Part shown: piece by piece, positions 35,036 to 43,538 of the stretch | How the letters are laid out: each line of letters begins with the position of its first letter | Numbering within the stretch: the first letter of the stretch is position 1 | Assembly (NCBI RefSeq): GCF_003148685.1 | Contig: NZ_QGGR01000014.1 | Coordinates: 222,493-286,492 of the forward strand | Direction: 5' to 3' | Length of the DNA stretch: 64,000 bases | Origin: Actinoplanes xinjiangensis | GTDB taxonomy: Bacteria; Actinomycetota; Actinomycetes; Mycobacteriales; Micromonosporaceae | Position numbers and translations under genes: made by a program | The notes under the pieces: model-generated | Database searches by the model: none | What the model saw: only the letters and a program-made list of their open reading frames with translations | What the model was told of the DNA's origin: nothing

Positions 35036-37935
35036 GCGTTCCCAACCGCAACCGCTCCGAGCCACGCCGCCCGGCCCCCAACCGCAACCGTCCGAAGCCG
35101 GGCCCGCCGGCTTCGAGCCGGGCGCCGGCCGAGGGCCCACCCATGTCGACATCACCGTCGCCCAGCGCTTCGAACGCGCCCGTACCAGGCCGGTCCGCGG
35201 CGGCTCATCCTCCGGACCCGATGAACGCCGGCCCGACCAGGTCGGGCACGCCAGCGCCCGGCCCGGCAAGCCCGAGCGCGGCGAACACCGCGAATGTCAG
35301 CCCGACGAAGTCGAACACGGCGAACGTCAACCCACCGAAGCCGAACCCCACGAACACGGCGAACGTCAGCCCACCGAAGCCGAACGCGACGAACACAGCG
35401 AACGTCAGCCCACCGAAGCCGAACGCGACGAACACGGCGAACGTCAATCCACCGAAGCCGAACGCGACGAACACCAAGGCCCCACACCCCAGCCCGATGA
35501 AGACAGGTGCGACGAGCACCAACACCTCCAACATCAGCCCGCCGAAACCGGGTGCCACAAACACCAGCGCCTCGAACGTCAGCTCGCCGAGACCGGGCGC
35601 GGCAACCACCAGCACCTCCCACTCGACCGCGCCAAGGCCAGGCGGGACGGGCACCAGCACACCCAAGTCCGGCGCGGCAGCCGCCAACGCACCGGATTCC
35701 GGCGGGGCGAAACCCGGGCACACAACGCCCGACCCCACTCTGTTCGACACCAGCCACCCACCGACATCCCGGCCCGCCACCCACCGATCAGCATCAGAGG
35801 GCCCGGCGACGACGAATCCCGGCCCGGCTCGTCCGGACGCCGGAATCGATTCGGGCATCGGCAGCCGATCCGGTACGGCCACACACAGCACGGTCACACC
35901 CGGACCGGGTTCACGCACCACGGTGACGAGCAGTTCGCCGACTCGGCCGGACGGCGGTCGGGCAACAGCCGGCTCACACCCATCGACCTCACAGGCTTCG
36001 GCAGCAAGCCCATCGCCCAAGCCGAGCCCGGGAGTCGGTCCCTCACTGAAGCCGGAACCGATGGCAGGCTCATCGCCCATGCCGGAACCGGCGGGAGGCG
36101 CGTCGCCGAAACCCGGATCAGTCGGAACGCCGTCAGCCGGATCGAGCCCGGGAACAGCCCAGCCTCCGCAGCCGGTATCGGCGAGAATCTCGTCGCCGGC
36201 ACCGGCAACGGGACAAACGCCGTCGGGGAAGCCAAGCCCCGGAACGAACCCCTCGGCGAAGCCAGGGCTCGCGGGAAGCTCGTCGCCGACACAGCAACCG
36301 GGCCGAATGCCTACAGCGGGGCCGAAAGGAATGCCAACAGCAGGACCGAGCGGTAGGCCCCCGGCAGGATCAGGCGAGATGCCAACAGCCGGAGCGAGCG
36401 GAGCCCCCACAGCAGCACAGAGCGGTAGGCCCCCGGCAGGATCCGGCGGAATGCCAACAGCCGGACCGAATGGAACGCCCACAGCAGGACAGAGCGGTAG
36501 GCCCATGGCGGGACAGAGCGGTGGGCCCACGACGGGATCAGGTGGAATGCCCACAGCCGGATCGAGCGGAATGCCAACGCCAGGACCAGGCGGAATGCCG
36601 TCGGCGAAGGCGGTCCCGGAAGCACCGCGACCGATGTCGGCGGGAGCCACGCCGGTTCAGGACTTCATGCCGCCGGCCAGGACGGTCGCGGACCGCGGTG
36701 ACGACCCACCGAAGCCCGCCCACCAGCACGCCGCGAGTAGTGACGCAACTTCGGCTCCGGTTTCCGGCCGCGCAACAGGCCGAGCGGCGGTGCCCGGATC
36801 AGGTCCACACAGTGCGACCCCGCCCAGTGCGACTCCGTCCATCAGCACCACGACACCCGCATCAGCTCCGTCGGCGCCTACGGCGAACGTCGAAAGGACC
36901 GCGCCGATGGAGACCCGCAACCCGGCCACCGTCCCGGGCCGAACCAGCGCCCACGCGCAGACCACTACCGGAGTAGGGAACCAGGCCATCAGCGGAACCG
37001 GCGCTCAGACACCGATGGGCGGCCGAACCGACGTCCAGAACCCGGGCGACACCGGACGCCGGATCGATCCGAGGGCGGACAGCGGTACCCGGGAGGCGGC
37101 CGCCACGCACGGCGACGGCCCCGGCACCACAAGGGCGACCGGACCGACCGGGTCGGAACAGGGCCGGACGTCCACGAACCACGATGAGGATGTTCACGCC
37201 GCTGCCGAACTGGCCCGGAACGGACAGGGAGACGATCCGGCCGAGGCACTCCGGGCGGAGATCGAGCAGACCCGGGCGGAGATGGGCGAGACCGCCGCCG
37301 CGCTGGTCGCGAAGCTGGACGTCCCCAGCCGTATGAAGGAAGCCGCCGCGGAGAAGAAGACGCAGTTCACCGAGGCGGTGGCGGAGAAGAAGGCACAGCT
37401 GACCGAAGCCGCCGCGGAGACCAAGGACAAGGTCATGGAGGTCGCCGCGGAGAAGAAGAACCAATTGACCGGTACGGCCACCGATGCCGAGCCGGGCCGG
37501 ATCAGGCAGGCGGCGGCCGGGGCAGCCGGCAGCATCGCCGCCAAGGCGGAAGCCGTGACCGAGGCGATCCACGGCAAACGCACGTCGGACAACGAGACGG
37601 TGACTGCCGGCGACAAGGCACGTGCCGGTTCGCCGTCGACGGGCAGCCGTCGAGTGGTGACGTCCAGCGAGTCGTCGCAGGCGAGGCAGGAGTCCGCCGA
37701 GACCAGGACACATCTGGCCGAGGCGGCAGCCGAAGCCGCGGAACGTGCCACCACCGCGATCGGCACGCTGCCGGCCAGGGCTTCCGAAGCCATCGGTACG
37801 TTGCGAGGCCGCACCGACCCGTCGTCCGGCCCAGTGTCGGACCAGATGCCGGACCGGCGGAAACGCTACGCCCTGATCGGCGCCGCGCTCGCCATGGCGG
37901 CAGGCGTGACCGTCCTGATCCGAAGGCTCCGCTGA
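35032..37935 (+). CDS. DUF3618 protein with very long low-complexity N-terminal extension
   Basis: A 967-residue protein. Only the C-terminal 240 residues look like the family: EALRAEIEQTRAEMGETAAALVAKLDVPSRMKE (about 742-775), then Ala/Lys/Glu-rich coiled-coil repeats (AEKKTQFTEAV, AEKKAQLTEAA, AEKKNQLTG) and a terminal membrane helix (YALIGAALAMAAGVTVLIRRL). The first 730 residues are Pro/Ser/Thr/Gly/Asn repeats, including NTANVSPPKPNAT units and GMPTAGPSGRPPAGSG units. Family members are normally only 100-250 residues, so this one is unusually extended. Other frames are also open through the repeat zone, but only this frame joins the Holin-X coupling to DUF3618. Confidence 0.75.
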   Translation: MSVPNRNRSEPRRPAPNRNRPKPGPPASSRAPAEGPPMSTSPSPSASNAPVPGRSAAAHPPDPMNAGPTRSGTPAPGPASPSAANTANVSPTKSNTANVNPPKPNPTNTANVSPPKPNATNTANVSPPKPNATNTANVNPPKPNATNTKAPHPSPMKTGATSTNTSNISPPKPGATNTSASNVSSPRPGAATTSTSHSTAPRPGGTGTSTPKSGAAAANAPDSGGAKPGHTTPDPTLFDTSHPPTSRPATHRSASEGPATTNPGPARPDAGIDSGIGSRSGTATHSTVTPGPGSRTTVTSSSPTRPDGGRATAGSHPSTSQASAASPSPKPSPGVGPSLKPEPMAGSSPMPEPAGGASPKPGSVGTPSAGSSPGTAQPPQPVSARISSPAPATGQTPSGKPSPGTNPSAKPGLAGSSSPTQQPGRMPTAGPKGMPTAGPSGRPPAGSGEMPTAGASGAPTAAQSGRPPAGSGGMPTAGPNGTPTAGQSGRPMAGQSGGPTTGSGGMPTAGSSGMPTPGPGGMPSAKAVPEAPRPMSAGATPVQDFMPPARTVADRGDDPPKPAHQHAASSDATSAPVSGRATGRAAVPGSGPHSATPPSATPSISTTTPASAPSAPTANVERTAPMETRNPATVPGRTSAHAQTTTGVGNQAISGTGAQTPMGGRTDVQNPGDTGRRIDPRADSGTREAAATHGDGPGTTRATGPTGSEQGRTSTNHDEDVHAAAELARNGQGDDPAEALRAEIEQTRAEMGETAAALVAKLDVPSRMKEAAAEKKTQFTEAVAEKKAQLTEAAAETKDKVMEVAAEKKNQLTGTATDAEPGRIRQAAAGAAGSIAAKAEAVTEAIHGKRTSDNETVTAGDKARAGSPSTGSRRVVTSSESSQARQESAETRTHLAEAAAEAAERATTAIGTLPARASEAIGTLRGRTDPSSGPVSDQMPDRRKRYALIGAALAMAAGVTVLIRRLR
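35282..35467 (+). repeat. 39-nt tandem repeats in the DUF3618 gene
   Basis: Units start at 35312, 35351, 35390 and 35429 (period 39 nt, CGAACACGGCGAACGTCAGC...), preceded by a shorter 30-nt unit at 35282. Each 39-nt unit encodes 13 residues of the NTANVSPPKPNAT type. Confidence 0.85.
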
Positions 37936-38109
37936 CGGCGGGCCATAAACGCTGTCACCCACGAGCCACAAACACTGCCACCCACGGGCCCTGCCGCACG
38001 ACCGGCGGGGCCCGCTGTCGTCTTCGCCCAGCCCAATCCGCGGTCCCCCGCGACACCGGCGCCGCGGCCGCCAGGCAACACGATGGGGTAGAGCAAGCCA
38101 GACCGTCAC

Positions 38110-38550
38110 CTAGCGGACAACACCACAGAACAACACAAGGCGGATCACCAGCTGCGGGACAACCCCACAGAACAACACAAGGCGGATCACCAGCTGCGGG
38201 ACAACCCCACAGAACAACCGACGCAGCCCGCCACCCTGAGACAACAGCACCGGACAACACAAGACAGCCCGCCGTCCTCAGACAGCACCACGGGACAACA
38301 CAAGACGGACCGGCAGCCGCCAGAGAACGCCGCGGAACTAACACAAGGCACACCGCCACACAGCGGACGGCACCGCGGAACAACACGAGGTAGGCCGCCG
38401 CTCAGGCACTAGGACCGGACAACACACGGCGGATCGGCAGCCGCCAGGCAGTACCTCGGAGCAACACGAGATAGACCGCCTCCGCCTAAGCAACACCAGC
38501 GGACAACACGAGGCGGACCGACGTCCCGCCGGGCAACGCCGTAGCGAAAC
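38110..38550. repeat. Degenerate 42-nt tandem repeat (about ten copies)
   Basis: The word ACAACAC or a close variant recurs at about 38130, 38172, 38214, 38254, 38295, 38337, 38380, 38419, 38461 and 38503, so the period is 39-43 nt. The first two units are identical over most of 42 nt (CACAGAACAACACAAGGCGG...), later ones drift. Units often read ACAACACAAGGCGGATC followed by CAGC and CCGC. There are no unique spacers. Confidence 0.8.
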
Positions 38551-38760
38551 ACGACGGCAGAGCGCCACCTACCGCCGCAACAGCGGTAGATCCTGGTCGG
38601 GCCGGGAAGCGCCGCGGGTAGCCGAGGCTGGACGACGGGCGCCAGGCAACGCGACGGTGTGGCTGAGTGGTGGGACGGTGCGGCCGAGTGGTGGGACGAC
38701 GTGGGAGCGAAGCCGCAGAGAAGCGCCGACGGGACGAAACGGGGGTAACGGTGACGCGGC

Positions 38761-38774
38761 TTGAAACGTATCAG
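38761..38774. promoter_or_regulatory. Upstream LacI-type operator candidate
   Basis: TTGAAACGTATCAG matches the palindrome TTGAAACGTTTCAA at 12 of 14 positions. Such CG-centred palindromes are typical of LacI-family operators of sugar operons. It lies about 64 nt upstream of the proposed -35 of the rhamnose operon and could support looping with the site at 38881. No LacI gene is in the window. Confidence 0.5.
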
Positions 38775-38837
38775 GATGGCGCCTTGTGCGAATGACCTGC
38801 TCGAAGAAGAAATCAAGGCCACCCTGGGAATCAACTC

Positions 38838-38866
38838 TTGACCCTGCCCTAACGGACTCGTAACGT
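38838..38866 (+). promoter_or_regulatory. Sigma-70-type promoter of the rhamnose operon
   Basis: TTGACC (38838-38843), 17-nt spacer, TAACGT (38861-38866). Transcription would start near 38873, just upstream of an operator-like palindrome at 38881 and 44 nt before the ATG. A strong AGGAGG ribosome-binding site lies at 38907-38912. Confidence 0.55.
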
Positions 38867-38880
38867 GACTCACACCTCAG

Positions 38881-38894
38881 CTAGAACGTTTCAA
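38881..38894. promoter_or_regulatory. Downstream LacI-type operator candidate
   Basis: CTAGAACGTTTCAA matches TTGAAACGTTTCAA at 11 of 14 positions. It sits between the proposed transcription start and the start codon at 38917, where a bound repressor would block elongation. It shares a perfect inverted 10-mer (CTTGAAACGT at 38760, ACGTTTCAAG at 38886) with the upstream site. Confidence 0.5.
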
Positions 38895-38916
38895 GAACCC
38901 TTTATCAGGAGGCGTC

Positions 38917-39945
38917 ATGCGTCCTCGGTTTACCGCTGCCGTCGTCATGGCCACGACGGCCGCCATAGCTCTGACCGGCTGCACCAAGAAGAACGACACC
39001 GACACCGCCGCATCGGGTGACGCGGGTAAGAAGACCTACAAGGTGGCTTTCGTCCCGAAGTTGCAGGGTGTTCCCTACTTCGAGGCGATGAACGCCGGCG
39101 GCAAGGAGGCGGCCGCCGCACTCGGCAACGTCGAGTGGCTCTACCAGGGCCCGACCCAGGCGGACGCCGCAGCGCAGGCTGACATCGTGCGGTCGTACAT
39201 CCAGCAGAAGGTCGACGCTCTGATCGTCGCGCCGAACGACCCGGACAGCATGGCGCCGCTGCTGCAGCAGGCCAAGGACGCCGGCATCCACGTGGCGACC
39301 GCCGACACCGACGCCCCGTCGAGCGTTCGGGAGGTGTTCGTCAACCAGGCCACCGCCGAGGGCATCGGCCAGGGGTTGACCGATTCGCTGCTGACGGCGA
39401 TGGGCGGCAAGGGCAAGTACGCGATCGTGTCCTGCGGTCAGACCGCGGAGAACCTGAACTCCTGGATCGAGGTCCAGAAGGCGTACACCAAGGAGAAGTA
39501 CCCGGACGCCGAGATCGTCGACATCGTCTACGCCGGTGAGGACCAGGCGAAGGCGACGCAGATGGCGACCGACCTGATGAACGCGCACCCGGACCTGACC
39601 GGCCTGGTCGGCGAGTGCACCTCGTCCGCGCCGGGTGTGGCGCAGGCCGTCAAGGACGCCGGCAAGATCGGCAAGGTCTTCACGGTGGGCCTGGGCACCC
39701 CGCAGGCGATGAAGCCGTACCTGCAGGACAAGTCGTCGACCGCCGCGATCCTCTGGGACGTGGAGAACCTCGGCTACCTGACGGCGTGGGCCGGCGCCCA
39801 GATCGCGCAGGGCAAGCCGTTCGCGGCGACGAACAGCGTGTCGAGTGAGCTGTCCGCGGTCACCTACACCGAGGCGAACAAGATGCTGCTCCTCGGTCCG
39901 GCGCTGGCGATCACCGACCAGAACGTCGACCAGTTCAACTACTGA
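38917..39945 (+). CDS. rhaS: Rhamnose-type sugar ABC transporter substrate-binding lipoprotein
   Basis: Extracellular sugar-binding protein of 342 residues. Lipoprotein signal with lipobox ALTGC (Cys about 22). The type-I periplasmic fold follows with YKVAFVPKLQGVPYFEAMNAGG, DALIVAPNDPDSMAPLL and ATADTDAPSSVREVFVNQA, matching the RhaS/LsrB branch. First gene of a five-gene operon with ATPase, two permeases and rhamnose isomerase, which makes rhamnose the likely substrate. Its stop overlaps the ATPase ATG (TGATG). Note that rhaS here means the transporter subunit, not the E. coli regulator. Confidence 0.82.
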   Translation: MRPRFTAAVVMATTAAIALTGCTKKNDTDTAASGDAGKKTYKVAFVPKLQGVPYFEAMNAGGKEAAAALGNVEWLYQGPTQADAAAQADIVRSYIQQKVDALIVAPNDPDSMAPLLQQAKDAGIHVATADTDAPSSVREVFVNQATAEGIGQGLTDSLLTAMGGKGKYAIVSCGQTAENLNSWIEVQKAYTKEKYPDAEIVDIVYAGEDQAKATQMATDLMNAHPDLTGLVGECTSSAPGVAQAVKDAGKIGKVFTVGLGTPQAMKPYLQDKSSTAAILWDVENLGYLTAWAGAQIAQGKPFAATNSVSSELSAVTYTEANKMLLLGPALAITDQNVDQFNY

Positions 39946-41450
39946 TGACCGACGAGATCGAAACCCCGAGGCTGCGCCTTACCGCTGTGGCGAAGCGGTT
40001 CGGCGCGGTCCGGGCCATCCAGCACGCCGATTTCACGGTACGGGCGGGCAAGGTCCACGCCCTGGTCGGTGAGAACGGCGCCGGCAAGTCCACGATGATC
40101 AAGATCGTCGCGGGGGCCGAGGTGGCCGACACCGGCGAGATCGAGTTCGAGGGTGAGCCGGTCAAGCTGGGCTCCACCACGGCGGCGATCGCGCTCGGCA
40201 TCGCCACCGTCTATCAGGAGCCGCAGCTCTTCCCGGAACTGACCGTCGCCGAGAACATCTTCCTCGGCCGTGAGCTGCGTAAGGCCGGCCGGGTCGACTG
40301 GGCGGCGCAGAACGCGAAGGTGGTCGAGCTGCTGGAACTGCTCGGGCTGCCGGAGCGGTACACGACCGCCGAGGTGGGCACCCTGTCGGTGGCCGAGCAG
40401 CAGCAGGTGTCGATCGCGAAGGCCCTGGCGGCGGACGCGAAGGTGCTGATCCTGGACGAGCCGTCGGCGATCCTGACCGACGCCGAGATCGAGGTGCTCT
40501 TCGACGTGGTCCGGCGGCTCACGGCCGCCGGTGTGGCGGTCGTCTACATCTCGCACCGGCTGGACGAATTGTTCCGGATCGCCGACGAGGTCACCGTCAT
40601 GCGTGACGGGCGGACCATCGGCACGTACCCGATCAAGGATCTGAGCGTGCGGCAGATCGCCCACCTGATGGTGGGAGAGGAACTGTCGGACGCCCGGCCG
40701 CACCGCCGGGTGCCGGACGGGCCGGCGGTGCTGGAGCTGCGGAATCTGACCCGCGAGGGCAGGTTCCGCGACGTCGACGTGAGCGTCCGGGCCGGCGAGA
40801 TCGTGGCACTGTACGGCCTGGTCGGCTCGGGCGTCTCGGAGATCGCCGCATGTGTGTACGGCATTGACCGAAGTACACATGGATCCATATTGATCAACTC
40901 AACTCAAGTCAACATCAGGAATCCCGAGCATGCACAGCGGTTGGGTATCGCGCTGTTGCCGGCGAACCGCAAGGTCGAGGGCATGTTCGGCTTCCAGTCG
41001 ATCGCCTTCAACATCTCGGCCGGCCACCTGCGCCGGATGTCGCGGTTCGGGGTGTTCATCGACCGCGCGCGGGAACGCGCCAAGGCGCTGGAGCTGATCA
41101 AGCGCCTCGCGGTGAAGACGCCACACGAACGCCAGCCCATCAGTGCGATGTCCGGCGGCAACGCGCAGAAGGTCGTCCTGGCCCGGCAGCTCGTCGAGCG
41201 ACCGAAGGTCCTGGTTCTGGCCGAGCCGACGCAGGGTGTCGACGTCGGTGCCAAGGAGGAGATCCACCGGTTGATCACCGAACTGGCCGAGGAGGGCACC
41301 GCCGTCCTGGTCGTCACCTCGGACCTGCCGGAGGCGCTGCGGATCGCCGACCGCATCCAGGTGGTGCGGGGCGGCACCACGACCGACGAGTTCGGCCCGG
41401 ACGCCAGCCAGGTGGACCTGCTGGCCGCAGCCGCGGGAGGCAGCCGATGA
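39945..41450 (+). CDS. rhaT: Sugar ABC transporter ATP-binding protein (two ATPase domains)
   Basis: An RbsA-type fused ATPase of 501 residues. The first domain has Walker A GENGAGKST (about 45-53), signature LSVAEQQQV and Walker B VLILDEPSA. The second has a degenerate Walker A (YGLVGSGVSE) and signature MSGGNAQKVVLAR, with VLVLAEPTQGVDVGAKEE, as usual for this family. It energises rhamnose import with the two permeases. Its stop codon overlaps a 14-codon micro-ORF that leads into the first permease gene. Confidence 0.86.
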   Translation: MTDEIETPRLRLTAVAKRFGAVRAIQHADFTVRAGKVHALVGENGAGKSTMIKIVAGAEVADTGEIEFEGEPVKLGSTTAAIALGIATVYQEPQLFPELTVAENIFLGRELRKAGRVDWAAQNAKVVELLELLGLPERYTTAEVGTLSVAEQQQVSIAKALAADAKVLILDEPSAILTDAEIEVLFDVVRRLTAAGVAVVYISHRLDELFRIADEVTVMRDGRTIGTYPIKDLSVRQIAHLMVGEELSDARPHRRVPDGPAVLELRNLTREGRFRDVDVSVRAGEIVALYGLVGSGVSEIAACVYGIDRSTHGSILINSTQVNIRNPEHAQRLGIALLPANRKVEGMFGFQSIAFNISAGHLRRMSRFGVFIDRARERAKALELIKRLAVKTPHERQPISAMSGGNAQKVVLARQLVERPKVLVLAEPTQGVDVGAKEEIHRLITELAEEGTAVLVVTSDLPEALRIADRIQVVRGGTTTDEFGPDASQVDLLAAAAGGSR

Positions 41451-41491
41451 CCGCGGCAGCGATGACGAAGACCGCCGGAGGCGAGCGATGA
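41447..41491 (+). CDS. 14-codon micro-ORF bridging ATPase and permease genes
   Basis: The ATG at 41447 overlaps the ATPase stop (ATGA) and its own TGA overlaps the permease ATG at 41488 (ATGA). The encoded peptide is MTAAAMTKTAGGER. Both starts have purine-rich sites (GGGAGG and CGGAGG) and share ATGACCGCGG, so the segment looks like a 41-nt duplication of the translation start region. It could serve as a coupling or re-initiation device rather than encode a functional peptide. Confidence 0.4.
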   Translation: MTAAAMTKTAGGER

Positions 41492-42483
41492 CCGCGGTGA
41501 CGGAGGCGAAGATCCGGCGGCGGGTTCTGCCGTCGCCGATCACCGGCCAGGAGATCGTCCTGGTCGGCGTGATCGTCCTGCTGTGGGCGGCGCTGGCGGT
41601 CAGCACACCGGCGTTCCTCACGGCCGGCTCGATCCAGCCGCTGCTGGTGGCCACCGCTCCGGTGGCACTGGTCGGCGTGGCGATGACCATCGTGATCATC
41701 ACCGGCGGCATCGACGTGTCGGTCGGCGGCGCGATCATGGTGTGTTCGGTGCTGACGGCGAAGGCGCTGGTCGGAGCCGAGGTCAACCTGGGTGTCGCGG
41801 TACTGCTGTCGATCGCCGCGGGCGGTGTGCTCGGCCTGGTCAACGGCGTGCTCATCGCGTACGGCCGGGTGCACGCGATCATCATAACGTTCGGTACGGC
41901 CAACCTGTTCATGTTCCTCGGCCTGCGGATCTTCGGCTCCGGCACGGTGAACGGCATCCCGGGGACGCTGGCGTTCTTCGGGCGGGGACCGGACGGCCGT
42001 ACCCTCGGCATCCCGCACGCCTTCCTGATCACCCTGGTGATCACCGCGGTGGCCTGGTGGTATCTGCGGCACACGGCCGGTGGGCGGCACTTCTTCGCGA
42101 TCGGCGGCGACGCGCAGGCGGCGCGGCTCGCGGGGGTCCGGGTCCAGCGCCGGATCCTGCTGGCCTACGTGCTGACCGGTGTGCTCGTCGGTCTCGCCTC
42201 GTGTTTCGTGATCGCGCAGGGCACGTCGACGCTGGACCAGTCGGTCGGCTCCGGCAAGGAACTCGCGGTGATCGCGGCGGTCGTGATCGGCGGCACGAGC
42301 ATCATGGGCGGCCGCGGCTCGGTGCTCGGCACCCTGCTCGGCGCGCTGCTGGTGCAGTCGGTGGTGTCCGGGGTGACCCAGCTGGGCTGGCGTTCGCAGC
42401 TGTCCGACCTGTTCGTCGGCATCTTCATCATCGTGGCGGTCGGCGCGGACCTGCTGCGTGCCCGCGCAAGGAGGGCCCGATGA
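41488..42483 (+). CDS. rhaP: Sugar ABC transporter permease 1
   Basis: A BPD_transp_2-type permease of 331 residues with eight to ten hydrophobic helices. The family motifs are IITGGIDVSVGG (about 70-81), GLVNGVLIAYGRVHAIIITFGT and AVVIGGTSIMGGRGSVLGTLLGALL. The ATG at 41488 is preceded by GGAGGCGAGCG. Its stop overlaps the next permease ATG. Forms a heterodimeric channel with the following gene. Confidence 0.85.
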   Translation: MTAVTEAKIRRRVLPSPITGQEIVLVGVIVLLWAALAVSTPAFLTAGSIQPLLVATAPVALVGVAMTIVIITGGIDVSVGGAIMVCSVLTAKALVGAEVNLGVAVLLSIAAGGVLGLVNGVLIAYGRVHAIIITFGTANLFMFLGLRIFGSGTVNGIPGTLAFFGRGPDGRTLGIPHAFLITLVITAVAWWYLRHTAGGRHFFAIGGDAQAARLAGVRVQRRILLAYVLTGVLVGLASCFVIAQGTSTLDQSVGSGKELAVIAAVVIGGTSIMGGRGSVLGTLLGALLVQSVVSGVTQLGWRSQLSDLFVGIFIIVAVGADLLRARARRAR

Positions 42484-43538
42484 CAACCGTCGCGGAAAAA
42501 CGGGAGAAGACGGACTTCGTCAAGATCCTGCTCACCCAGCGGATCGCCCTGCTCGCGGTACTGATCGTCGTAGTGGTCGTCACGTTCTTCATCAACGACG
42601 CCGGCGGCTACCTCACCGCGCCCTACGACTTCGACTACATGTCGGCGAGCCTGATCAGCGCGGTGCCGCTGGCGATGCTGGGCCTGGCCGAGATGCTGGT
42701 GATCCTCTCCGGCCGCGGCGGCATCGACCTGTCCGTGGGTGCGATGGTGAGCCTGGCCGGCATGGTGTTCGGCTTCGCGTACGGCGAATGGGGCTGGCCG
42801 CTGTGGCTGGCGATCCTGGCCACGGCCGGGTTCGGCGCACTGCTCGGTGCGGTCAACGGCTTCCTGGTCTCGTACATCGGCTTCCCGGCCCTGATCGCGA
42901 CCCTGGCGACGTTCTACGCGTACAAATCGCTCGCGATCGTGATCAACAACCAGCAGCCGATCAGCACGAAGCCGATCCAGGAGCTGTTCTCCCTGAGCAG
43001 GTCGGTGGAGCTGCCGCTGTTCGGCGAGTACGTACCGAACGTGCCGCTGGGCATCTTCACGTTCCTGCTGCCCACCGCGGTGGCGGTCTGGCTGCTGCTG
43101 GCCCGCACCGCGTACGGGCGGCGCCTCTACGCGATCGGCACCAACGACGTCGCCGCTCGCTGGGCCGGGCTCCCGGTCCGGGACACACGCTTCAAGGCGT
43201 ACGTCTACGCGGGTCTGATCTCCGGTCTGGTGGCCGTGGTGACCGTGGGACAGTTCGCCTCGGCCCGCCCGGACGCGGGCGTCTCCGGCAACGGTATGGC
43301 CCTGCCCGCGATCACCATCGCCGTCCTCGGCGGGGTGGCGATCACCGGTGGCATCGGCCGGGTCTCCGGGGTCGTGCTGGCCACTCTGCTCATCGTCTGG
43401 CTCAACGCCGGCATCCTGCTGGCCTTCGTCGGTAACGAGGGCTCGCAGTACCAGCTCCTCGCGCTCGGCGCGGTGCTGGTGTTCGCCGCTCTGTTGAACG
43501 GGCTCACCAATCGACGGTACGGAGGTACCACATCATGA
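42480..43538 (+). CDS. rhaQ: Sugar ABC transporter permease 2
   Basis: A second BPD_transp_2 permease, 352 residues. Motifs are LSGRGGIDLSVGAMVSLAG, AVNGFLVSYIGFPALIATLAT, RLYAIGTNDVAARWAGL and AVLGGVAITGGIGRVSGV. It overlaps the upstream permease by four bases and the rhamnose isomerase start by four bases (ATGA), consistent with one polycistronic message. An AAGGAGG site lies 6 nt before the ATG. Confidence 0.85.
   Translation: MTTVAEKREKTDFVKILLTQRIALLAVLIVVVVVTFFINDAGGYLTAPYDFDYMSASLISAVPLAMLGLAEMLVILSGRGGIDLSVGAMVSLAGMVFGFAYGEWGWPLWLAILATAGFGALLGAVNGFLVSYIGFPALIATLATFYAYKSLAIVINNQQPISTKPIQELFSLSRSVELPLFGEYVPNVPLGIFTFLLPTAVAVWLLLARTAYGRRLYAIGTNDVAARWAGLPVRDTRFKAYVYAGLISGLVAVVTVGQFASARPDAGVSGNGMALPAITIAVLGGVAITGGIGRVSGVVLATLLIVWLNAGILLAFVGNEGSQYQLLALGAVLVFAALLNGLTNRRYGGTTS

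Larger units (their letters stand above)
37936..38837. other. About 900-nt intergenic region dominated by a degenerate minisatellite
   Basis: No supported gene. From 38110 to about 38550 it consists of 42-nt tandem repeats (separate entry). The frames open here on the minus strand (for example 37955-38386) give Cys/Pro-rich peptides that repeat with the DNA unit and have no start-site support. From 38580 to 38837 the sequence is ordinary GC-rich DNA leading into the rhamnose operon promoter. Confidence 0.65.

Noticed and set aside
34929..36356. A second open plus-strand frame through the DUF3618 repeat zone, plus a long minus-strand frame at 35205-36650
   Set aside because: The repeat period is a multiple of three, so all frames stay open and look repetitive. 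Only one frame links the coupled start to the DUF3618 domain.
37955..38386. Cys-rich minus-strand frame with repeated PPCVVLWGCPAAGD-like units
   Set aside because: The peptide repeat merely mirrors the 42-nt DNA repeat; no ribosome-binding site or conserved start is seen.
38110..38550. CRISPR array
   Set aside because: The units are adjacent tandem copies without unique spacers, the period drifts, and no cas genes are present.
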